The notes below the pieces were generated by a model. That model was not told where the DNA came from and did no database searches. It saw only the letters and a program-made list of their open reading frames with translations. The position numbers and the translations under genes were made by a program. Shown one piece after another: positions 23,603-31,480 of a stretch of DNA of 31,480 nucleotides; positions within the stretch are counted from its first letter, which is position 1; the number at the start of each line of letters is the position of its first letter. The stretch comes from Actinocrinis sp046724665 (lineage in GTDB: Bacteria > Actinomycetota > Actinomycetes > Streptomycetales > Catenulisporaceae), in the NCBI GenBank assembly GCA_046724665.1, contig JBKOWZ010000284.1:1-31480 (forward strand). Direction: 5' to 3'.

Positions 23603-25507
23603 CTACTTCGTCTCCGTCGTCGCGGGCTCGGGCAGCTCGGCCAGCTCTTCTTCGGTGAGGTACTTCTTGAGCTCGGCCTTGTCGAACAGCGCGAGCAGGT
23701 CGGGGCGCATCTTGGGCAGCGGCTGGTGCTTGATCTGCGGCCTGCCGTCCGGGCCGAGCGAGCAGACCAGGTTCACCTTCCGCCATTCGGGGGACATCTG
23801 CGGATGGTCCTCGCGGGTGTGGCCGCCGCGCGACTCCTTGCGCTCGAGCGCCGCCTTGGCCACGCACTCGGAGACCAGCAGCATGTTGCGAAGGTCGAGG
23901 CTCAGGTGCCAGCCGGGGTTGAAGGTGCGGCCGCCGGTGGCGGCCAGCTTCTCCCGGCGCGGGGCGAACTCGGCCAGCCGCTCGATCGCCGCCTGCAACT
24001 CGTGCTCCCGGCGGATGATGCCGACCAGGTCGTTCATCGTCTGCTGGAGCTCGGAGTGCAGGGTGTAGGGGTTCTCGCCCGAGGTCTGGTCGAGCGGGGC
24101 GAGGGCCTCGGCCTCGGCCGCGGCGACGTCGGCTTCGGAGACGGCGGGGCGGATGCCGGCCTCGGCCAGGCCGTCCACGTACTCGGCGGCGCCGAGGCCG
24201 GCCCGGCGGCCGAAGACCAGCAGGTCGGACAGCGAGTTGCCGCCGAGGCGGTTCGAGCCGTGCATGCCGCCGCCGACCTCGCCGGCCGCGAAGAGGCCGG
24301 GCACGATCGAGGACTGGGTGTCCGGGTCCACCTCGACCCCGCCCATGATGTAGTGGCAGGTCGGGCCGATCTCCATCGGCTCGGCGGTGATGTCCACGTC
24401 GGCCAGTTCCTTGAACTGGTGGTACATGGACGGCAGCTTCTTGAGGATCTCCTCCTTGGGCCGCCGGCTGGCGATGTCCAGGTACACCCCGCCGTGCGGG
24501 GTGCCGCGCCCGGCCTTGATCTCGGCGTTGATCGAGCGGGCCACCTCGTCGCGGGGCAGCAGCTCGGGCGGGCGGCGGTTGTGGTCCGGGTCGGTGTACC
24601 AGCGGTCCGCCTCCTCCTCGGTCTCCGCGTACTGTGCGCGGAAGACGTCGGGGACGTAGTCGAACATGAACCGCTTGCCCTCGGAGTTGCGCAGCACGCC
24701 GCCGTCGCCGCGCACCGACTCGGTGACCAGGATGCCCTTCACCGAGGGCGGCCAGACCATGCCGGTCGGGTGGAACTGGATGCACTCCATGTTGATCAGC
24801 GTCGCGCCGGCCAGCAGGGCGAGGGCGTGGCCGTCGCCGGTGTACTCCCAGGAGTTGGAGGTCACCTTGAACGACTTGCCGACCCCGCCGGTGGCCAGGA
24901 CCACGGCGGGGGCCTTGAACAGCACGAACTGGCCGTCCTCGCGCCGGTAGCCGAAGGCACCGGCGATCCGGTCGCCGTCTTTGAGCAGCCGGGTGACGGT
25001 GTGCTCTGCGTAGACCTTGATGCGCGACTCGGGGTCGCCGGTCTCCCGGGCGTCCTGCTGCTGGAACGAGACGACCGCCTGCTGGAGGGTCCTGATGAGC
25101 TCGAGGCCGGTGCGGTCGCCGACGTGCGCGAGGCGCGGGTACTCGTGGCCGCCGAAGTTGCGCTGGGAGATCTTGCCGTCCTTGGTGCGGTCGAACAGCG
25201 CGCCCCACTGCTCGAGCTCCCAGACCCGGTCCGGCGCCTCCTTGGCGTGCAGCTCGGCCATCCGGAAGTGGTTGAGGAACTTCCCGCCGCGCATCGTGTC
25301 GCGGAAGTGGACCTGCCAGTTGTCGTTCGGGTTCACGTTGCCCATCGCGGCCGCCGCGCCGCCCTCGGCCATGACCGTGTGGGCCTTGCCGAACAGGGAC
25401 TTGCAGATCACCGCGACCCGCTTGCCGTGCGCCCGCGCCTCGATCGCGGCGCGCAGCCCCGCGCCGCCCGCGCCGATGACCACGACGTCGTACTCGTAGG
25501 TGTCCAT
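23603..25507 (-). CDS. sdhA: Succinate dehydrogenase flavoprotein subunit
   Basis: A 634-residue FAD subunit oxidising succinate to fumarate. The dinucleotide motif GAGGAGLRAAIEA begins at 12. His43 in KAHTVMAEGG is the expected covalent FAD ligand. The substrate and FAD segments QFHPTGMVWP, RGDGGVLRNSEGKRFM, HYIMGGVEVD and FAAGEVGGGMHGSNRLGGNSL are all present, as is the C-terminal RGGHTREDHPQM. The ATG is at 25507, with AGGCGA upstream. It lies 28 bp after the sdhC stop and is the second gene of the operon, which runs sdhC-sdhA-sdhB. Confidence 0.95.
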   Translation of the reverse strand: MDTYEYDVVVIGAGGAGLRAAIEARAHGKRVAVICKSLFGKAHTVMAEGGAAAAMGNVNPNDNWQVHFRDTMRGGKFLNHFRMAELHAKEAPDRVWELEQWGALFDRTKDGKISQRNFGGHEYPRLAHVGDRTGLELIRTLQQAVVSFQQQDARETGDPESRIKVYAEHTVTRLLKDGDRIAGAFGYRREDGQFVLFKAPAVVLATGGVGKSFKVTSNSWEYTGDGHALALLAGATLINMECIQFHPTGMVWPPSVKGILVTESVRGDGGVLRNSEGKRFMFDYVPDVFRAQYAETEEEADRWYTDPDHNRRPPELLPRDEVARSINAEIKAGRGTPHGGVYLDIASRRPKEEILKKLPSMYHQFKELADVDITAEPMEIGPTCHYIMGGVEVDPDTQSSIVPGLFAAGEVGGGMHGSNRLGGNSLSDLLVFGRRAGLGAAEYVDGLAEAGIRPAVSEADVAAAEAEALAPLDQTSGENPYTLHSELQQTMNDLVGIIRREHELQAAIERLAEFAPRREKLAATGGRTFNPGWHLSLDLRNMLLVSECVAKAALERKESRGGHTREDHPQMSPEWRKVNLVCSLGPDGRPQIKHQPLPKMRPDLLALFDKAELKKYLTEEELAELPEPATTETK

Positions 25508-25535
25508 GACTGAAATCGCCTGATCTCTTGTGTCT

Positions 25536-26330
25536 CTAGAAGAACCGGGGGTCGCTGAACGCGTTGGACGAGACCAGGAAGACGTAGAGGTCCGCCAGCG
25601 CGACGCTGAACAGCGAGACCCAGGCCAGCATCATGTGCCGGGCGTTGAGCCTCGAGACGACGCCCCAGGCCCGGTACCTGATCGGGTGCTTGGAGAAGTG
25701 CTTGAGCCGCCCGCCCATGATGTGCCGGCAGGAGTGGCACGAGGCGGTGTACAGCCACAGCAGCGCGGCGTTGGCCACCAGCACGAGCGTGCCGAAGCCC
25801 ATGTGGCCCCAACGCCCGTCCTCGTCGCGGAACCCGAGGATCGCGTCCCAGGTCAGGATGATGTTGAAGAGGGCCGCCAGCGCGAAGAAGTAGCGGTGCG
25901 AGTTCTGGAGGATCAGCGGGAACCGGGTCTCGCCGGTGTACTTGCCGTGCGGCTCGGCGACCGCGCAGGCCGGCGGCGACTGCCAGAACGCGCGGTAGTA
26001 CGCCTTGCGGTAGTAGTAGCAGGTCATCCGGAACCCGAGCGGGACGACCAGCACCAGCAGCGCCGGCGACCACGACCACCAGCTGCCGATGAAGTGCACC
26101 TCTCCGGTGCCGGGCATCGGGACGCAGTTGTCCGAGATGCACGGCGAGTAGAACGGGGAGATGTACGGCGAGGCGAAGTAGTGGTCGTTCTGGAACGCCC
26201 GGAAGGTGGCGTACGCGATGAACGCGAGGAAGACCACGAAGGTGGCCAGCGGGGCGACCCAGTAGCGGTCGGTCCGCAGCGTGGGCTGGTCGATCTTCGC
26301 CCTCCCGGGCGACAGGGTTCCGGTGCTCAT
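25536..26330 (-). CDS. sdhC: Sdh1-type succinate dehydrogenase membrane anchor
   Basis: A 264-residue protein from ATG 26330; the longer open frame upstream lacks family similarity. About five membrane helices are predicted (near 26-46, 85-106, 145-165, 177-198 and 232-254). A periplasmic-type loop holds C64 and C69. Later come C104, C122 and the motif C198-H-S-C-R-H203 at the end of a helix. This single large anchor replaces the usual SdhC/SdhD pair, as in mycobacterial Sdh1 (Rv0249c) and a Streptomyces homologue. As I recall, the structure of mycobacterial Sdh1 showed a Rieske-type [2Fe-2S] cluster inside the membrane anchor, so the Cys/His motif here is a likely ligand set. It transfers electrons to menaquinone. 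It is the first gene of the operon and is preceded by candidate operators. Confidence 0.88.
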   Translation of the reverse strand: MSTGTLSPGRAKIDQPTLRTDRYWVAPLATFVVFLAFIAYATFRAFQNDHYFASPYISPFYSPCISDNCVPMPGTGEVHFIGSWWSWSPALLVLVVPLGFRMTCYYYRKAYYRAFWQSPPACAVAEPHGKYTGETRFPLILQNSHRYFFALAALFNIILTWDAILGFRDEDGRWGHMGFGTLVLVANAALLWLYTASCHSCRHIMGGRLKHFSKHPIRYRAWGVVSRLNARHMMLAWVSLFSVALADLYVFLVSSNAFSDPRFF

Positions 26331-26426
26331 CTCTTGTGCAAGCTCCCGCTTCGGTGGAGTAAGCAGCACAACTCGTCTGCGGCGAGAACGCACTCTAGTG
26401 GAGCCTGCGGCGGATCACCGTGGGGG

Positions 26427-26445
26427 TCATCACACGCAGTGATGA
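26427..26445. promoter_or_regulatory. Perfect inverted repeat TCATCAC-N5-GTGATGA upstream of sdhC
   Basis: Seven-base arms with an ACGCA spacer, about 97 bp before the sdhC ATG. Its GTGATGA half resembles Crp/Fnr-type half-sites only loosely. It directly adjoins the Rex-like site. Confidence 0.5.
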
Positions 26446-26463
26446 TGGTGACCAAATTCACAT
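26446..26463. promoter_or_regulatory. Rex-like operator upstream of sdhC
   Basis: TGGTGAC-CAAA-TTCACAT matches 11 of the 14 fixed positions of the Rex consensus TTGTGAA-N4-TTCACAA. The right half is nearly perfect. Rex senses the NADH/NAD ratio and represses respiratory genes in Streptomyces. Its position about 116 bp before sdhC makes redox control of the operon plausible, but the left half is weak. Confidence 0.4.
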
Positions 26464-26588
26464 ACTGCATTCGCTTGCTGCCGCATTCACCGGCTGTGCG
26501 TCCTAGCCGCGGCCGTGCCACTCCTCGGTGTTTGCTCCGATCGTATCCGCGCGGGAGCGGTGCTCCTTAACCGTCGGGCGGCCCGGCG

Positions 26589-28586
26589 TTAGACGCGTCG
26601 CTGCACGTGCAGCAGGTATTCCTTGCGGTCAAGGGGGTTGTGGTCGGAACGCGGACGGCTCGGCGCGGGCCCGCGCACCGGCCGATAGTGATCAAACGCA
26701 CACTCCAGAATGCCCTCGCCGCTGGTGAGCGCGGGCAGCGCCTGCTCCAGTGCGTGCACGCGCGCGGCCGGGATCTCGCCCTCCAGCACGCACGCGCGGC
26801 CGAGCGTCGTCGAGCCGAGCGCGACGGCCTGCATGCGGGCCAGCGCGGGCATCACCGCGCCGAGCGCGTCCGCCGGCAGGTCCAGGCGGAAGCGGTGCAC
26901 CGGCTCGTACACGCCGGTCCCGGCCTGGCGCAGGGCGCTCATCAGGACCAGCGGCGTCAGGCCGCGGAAGTCCGCGCCGGTACTCGACATGCTCTTGTCG
27001 AACATGGCGTGCGCGTGACTCTGCCGCGGCCAGTACCCGGCGTGCGTCATGACGACCGCGCAGTCGGTGACCTGCCAGCCGTGGATGCCCTGACGCAGCG
27101 TCTCCCGCACGGTGTCCTCGACCGCCTTGAAGAACGCATAGGGCATCGAGCCGAGCTCGACCTCCAGCCGGAAGTCGATGCCGCTGCCGATCGGCGCGGG
27201 CTCCACGCGCAGCCCGACCGTGGCGAGGAACGGATTGCCGTCCTTCTCGCCGATCTCGTACGCCGCGCCGGTGCCGAGCGGCCGCTCGATGTGGATCGTG
27301 GTGGTCGGCCGGAACTCGACCTCGAGGCCGAACTCCTCGGCCAGCGTCGTCTCGACGACCTCCTTCTGCACCTCGCCGTAGAGCGAGACGGCGATCTGCC
27401 GGCGCAGCTCGTCCCGGCGCAGGTTGATCAGCGGATCCTGCTCGGCCAACAGGGTCAGCGCGGCGTGCAGCGCCCCCTTGTCGGCGGCGCGGCGCGCGAC
27501 GACCACGGTTTCGAGCGTCGGCGGCGCGAACTGCCGGGCCGGGCCCGACGCGCGCGGCACGCCGACCTCGTCGCCGACGCGGATGTCGCCGAGGCCCCAC
27601 AGCTTGCCGATCCGGCCCGCGCCGACCGCGTCGGCGGGTACCGCCGAGCCGTGGTCGAACATGCTGACCGCGGTGACCTTGCCCTCGCGGCCGTCTCCGA
27701 ACGGCAGCCTGTCGCGGGTGCGCACCGTCCCGGTGAACATGCGCACGTAGGCGACCTTCTCGCCGGATGGGCCGCGTTCGACCTTGAAGACGCTGCCCGA
27801 TGCGGGTGCGGCGACGTCTTCGTCGGCGGCGGGCAGGAGAGTCCTGATGCCGTCTGACAGGGCGTCTACTCCGGCGCCGGTGATCGCGGAGCCGAAGAAC
27901 ACCGGGTGTACGAGCGCGCGCTTCGTCTGTGCGGCGAGTTCGGCACGCAGCGCGCGGTAGGAAGGCGCCTCGTCGTGGACGTACGCGGCGAGCAATCCTT
28001 CGTCGTGGTCTGCGAGCAATTCTGTGAGGCGCGACGAGAAGGCGGAGTCGTCCGCACCGAACGGCATGTACGTCGCGTCGCGTGTGCCGGCAGCGTGCGT
28101 TGATCCCATCGCGACGACCGCCGGAGTCAGCCGCTCGGTAATGCCGTGCAGCACACGGTCGCACTGCGCGCCGCCACGATCGATCTTGTTCACGAACAGC
28201 AGCGTCGGAATGCGCAGCCGCTGCAACGCCCGCATCAGCACCCGCGTCTGCGCCTGCACGCCCTCGACGGCCGAGACCACCAGGACCGCGCCGTCGAGCA
28301 CGCTGAGCACCCGCTCCACCTCGGCGATGAAGTCCGGGTGGCCGGGAGTGTCGATCAGGTTGACGGTCACGCCGTCGTTTTCGACATCGCCGATCGCGAA
28401 GGAGACGACGGCGGACTTGATGGTGATGCCGCGGCGGCGTTCGAGTTCGAGCGAGTCGGTCTGCGTGCTGCCGTCGTCCACACTGCCGAGCTCGTCGATC
28501 ACCCCGGCCGCGTGCAGCAGCCGTTCGGTCAGGCTGGTCTTGCCGGCGTCAACGTGCGCCAGGATCCCCAGATTGAGCGTAGTCAC
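26589..28586 (-). CDS. Otr(A)/TetM-like ribosomal protection GTPase
   Basis: A 665-residue translational GTPase of the EF-G-like family that includes Otr(A), TetM and TetW. G1 is AHVDAGKTS (10-18), G3 DTPGH (79-83) and G4 NKID (133-136). Domains II-V follow at the expected length (Otr(A) is about the same size). In TetM-type proteins the domain IV loop before ADFR contacts the drug site; here it reads FDKSMSSTGADFRGLTPLVLM, nearer to Otr(A) and housekeeping actinomycete homologues than to TetM. It may displace tetracyclines or another ribosome-bound compound, or act as a general factor; the sequence cannot decide. The GTG start at 28586 is fixed by the family N-terminus (MTTLNLGILAHVDAGKT); GAGGA stands 11 nt before it. 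A short ORF overlaps its start. Confidence 0.85.
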   Translation of the reverse strand: MTTLNLGILAHVDAGKTSLTERLLHAAGVIDELGSVDDGSTQTDSLELERRRGITIKSAVVSFAIGDVENDGVTVNLIDTPGHPDFIAEVERVLSVLDGAVLVVSAVEGVQAQTRVLMRALQRLRIPTLLFVNKIDRGGAQCDRVLHGITERLTPAVVAMGSTHAAGTRDATYMPFGADDSAFSSRLTELLADHDEGLLAAYVHDEAPSYRALRAELAAQTKRALVHPVFFGSAITGAGVDALSDGIRTLLPAADEDVAAPASGSVFKVERGPSGEKVAYVRMFTGTVRTRDRLPFGDGREGKVTAVSMFDHGSAVPADAVGAGRIGKLWGLGDIRVGDEVGVPRASGPARQFAPPTLETVVVARRAADKGALHAALTLLAEQDPLINLRRDELRRQIAVSLYGEVQKEVVETTLAEEFGLEVEFRPTTTIHIERPLGTGAAYEIGEKDGNPFLATVGLRVEPAPIGSGIDFRLEVELGSMPYAFFKAVEDTVRETLRQGIHGWQVTDCAVVMTHAGYWPRQSHAHAMFDKSMSSTGADFRGLTPLVLMSALRQAGTGVYEPVHRFRLDLPADALGAVMPALARMQAVALGSTTLGRACVLEGEIPAARVHALEQALPALTSGEGILECAFDHYRPVRGPAPSRPRSDHNPLDRKEYLLHVQRRV

Positions 28587-28650
28587 GAAGGGCCATGTCC
28601 TCTGCGTCGGTCTTCATCAGCAGCTGGGTGGACATGAACGCTTCGCGCAT
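28549..28650 (-). CDS. Candidate 33-codon leader ORF overlapping the GTPase start
   Basis: ATG 28650 follows GAGGAG (28664-28659) with ideal 8-nt spacing, the best ribosome binding site near this gene. The ORF encodes a 33-residue peptide (MREAFMSTQLLMKTDAEDMA and 13 more residues) and stops at TGA 28551-28549. The GTG of the GTPase gene (28586) lies inside it in another frame, so 38 nt are shared. Ribosomes translating the short ORF must cross the GTPase start. A leader peptide controlling a ribosomal protection gene has a precedent in tet(M), where a short ORF is linked to attenuation. Expression is not shown. Confidence 0.45.
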   Translation of the reverse strand: MREAFMSTQLLMKTDAEDMALRDYAQSGDPGAR

Positions 28651-28859
28651 GCTCGGGTCTCCTCGGGGGCGGTGAATACGGCCGCGGACTGCGCCGCCGC
28701 AGCAGTACAGCAGGCGGGCCGCGGGAACGGCAACGGATTTGTTCGCCTACCATGGAGGGGGGATATCTGCCCCGAGCTGCCCCGAGGCAATGTGGCCGGG
28801 GAAGAAGCCCGGCCTCCCGATCCAGGCCTGCGCCTGTCCGAGAAAGTGACGCTACCGGC
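28651..28859. promoter_or_regulatory. Divergent promoter region between the GTPase gene and typA
   Basis: A 209-bp gap serving both genes. A possible plus-strand -10 is TACCAT (28748-28753). GGCCGGG and CCCGGCC form a 7-bp hairpin with a 7-nt loop at 28794-28814, 45 bp before typA, perhaps a leader structure. A frame in phase with typA is open from 28752, but its residues do not fit the family. Confidence 0.4.
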
Positions 28860-30728
<1,869 letters not shown>

Positions 30729-30737
30729 CAGCGCAGC

Positions 30738-30769
30738 CGACCGGCGGCCGGTGACCTGGCCGCCGGTCG
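30738..30769. terminator. Bidirectional hairpin terminator between typA and the lipoprotein gene
   Basis: A 12-bp perfect stem (30738-30749 with 30758-30769) and an 8-nt loop, 9 bp after the typA stop and 14 bp from the stop of the convergent gene. Confidence 0.85.
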
Positions 30770-30783
30770 TCGCCTCCGGCGTC

Positions 30784-31464
30784 CTACTGGTTGGGGCCCG
30801 TGTCGCCGGCGATGAACGGCAGCACGTCCATCGTGCCGTGCTCGCACACGGTGACCGGGCCGCCGCCGATCGTCGCGCTCAGCTGCGTGGTCTCGTCCGG
30901 CGGGGTGATTTGCAGGTACACCGACGGCGCCTCGCAGTTGCCGGTCTGCGGCTCGTCCGCGGCCGGGATGTCGAAGTCGAAGTTCGCCGTCGTCGCCACG
31001 GAGCCCCCGTTCGGGACCTTGATCGTGGCGGGCTTGACGCTGTGGTTGCGGTTCACCGTGGTCGCCTGGCCGGAGCCGTTGGCGTCCTCGAGCTTCATGC
31101 CGGGGTAGCCGTAGACCGTGCAGGTGTGCCCCGAGGTGTTGGTCAGCTTGATGTTGATCGACTCGTGGCCCGCGCCCTGCGAGCCCTCGACGATCGCGAC
31201 CGCGGGGGACAGGTCGGCCGTGTGGCACCGCGGCGGGCCGGCCGCCGGGCTGGTGCCGGAACTCGCGCCGCCGCTCGCGCCGTTGCTCGGCGCGGGCAGC
31301 GTCACCGTCCCCGGGGACTGGCTCGCCGACGGCCCGACGCTCTGGGTCGGGTTGGCCGAGGGGCCGCTCGCGCTCGCGTCGCTGCTGCATCCCGCGATGA
31401 TGCCTGCCGACAGCGCCGCGGCCGTGAGCACCCCGCCGATCGCCCATTCGTACTTGCGGTCCAT
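30784..31464 (-). CDS. DUF4232 lipoprotein
   Basis: A 226-residue secreted lipoprotein from ATG 31464, with GGGAGAGAG upstream. The signal peptide (1-25) ends in IAGC, so Cys26 would be lipidated. A Ser/Pro/Gly/Ala-rich linker (about 27-78) leads to a DUF4232 domain (about 79-222): RCHTADLSPAV, LTNTSGHTCTVYGYPGMKL, the beta strands, and the late Cys pair C178 and C208. The four domain cysteines probably form disulfides. The family is common on actinomycete surfaces and has no defined role. The upstream region lies beyond the window. Confidence 0.88.
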   Translation of the reverse strand: MDRKYEWAIGGVLTAAALSAGIIAGCSSDASASGPSANPTQSVGPSASQSPGTVTLPAPSNGASGGASSGTSPAAGPPRCHTADLSPAVAIVEGSQGAGHESINIKLTNTSGHTCTVYGYPGMKLEDANGSGQATTVNRNHSVKPATIKVPNGGSVATTANFDFDIPAADEPQTGNCEAPSVYLQITPPDETTQLSATIGGGPVTVCEHGTMDVLPFIAGDTGPNQ

Positions 31465-31480
31465 GGACTCTCTCCCGTCC

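Noticed and set aside
25536..26330. Missing sdhD interpreted as a broken operon
   Set aside because: Sdh1-type complexes use one large membrane anchor, so no gene is missing.
26589..28586. Naming the GTPase as a proven tetracycline resistance gene
   Set aside because: The domain IV loop differs from TetM, and chromosomal homologues are common in actinomycetes without shown resistance.

Overview
The window is chromosomal DNA of a high-GC, filamentous and probably sporulating actinomycete related to Streptomyces. The evidence is the very high GC at third codon positions, GTG starts, a HrdB-type principal sigma factor with a long Lys/Ala and acidic N-terminus, a WhiH-like GntR regulator close to hrdB, a ParE with the actinobacterial EGDSALGTAK Toprim variant, and an Sdh1-type succinate dehydrogenase. 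The genus cannot be decided from what I can see. I see no tRNA, rRNA, CRISPR array, insertion sequence or prophage.

Left part (1-2.9 kb): a minus-strand MprAB-type two-component operon, followed downstream by a gene that runs off the left edge. That gene starts with a Pro/Gln-rich cytoplasmic segment, as HtrA/PepD-type serine proteases of this locus do. The regulator gene and the protease-like gene each carry TCTCAG-N5-TCTCAG at almost the same distance before the start codon, a likely shared binding site for the regulator.

Accessory part (2.9-13.7 kb): loosely packed plus-strand genes separated by long gaps full of simple and degenerate repeats. The genes are a DUF4192 protein, a NUDIX/NrtR-type regulator with a perfect inverted repeat inside its promoter, an ABC ATPase/permease pair with eroded catalytic motifs and low-complexity expansions, the WhiH-like regulator, and a PAS-GAF-PP2C phosphatase. 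Repeats include 11 copies of CCCCGT, 9 copies of GAGAGCAG, 18-19 bp and 21 bp degenerate arrays, and CAGTCGCG-type runs. The same expansion tendency enters the ABC genes as a Val/Ala/Asp-rich tail and a poly-Gly insert.

Core part (13.7-31.5 kb): compact housekeeping genes. They are hrdB, a small zinc-knuckle protein (DUF7455), parE, a sucrase/ferredoxin-like bis-His [2Fe-2S] protein, an unknown 204-residue protein, pepN, the sdhCAB operon (written sdhB-sdhA-sdhC on the minus strand), an Otr(A)/TetM-like ribosomal GTPase with a candidate overlapping leader ORF, typA/bipA, and a DUF4232 lipoprotein. Strong bidirectional hairpin terminators separate hrdB from DUF7455 and typA from the lipoprotein gene.

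The most interesting points are the paired TCTCAG boxes, the 33-codon leader ORF overlapping the start of the Otr(A)-like gene, the degenerate ABC ATPase, the NrtR promoter/operator, the CHSCRH motif of the SdhC anchor, and the concentration of microsatellites between mprA and hrdB.
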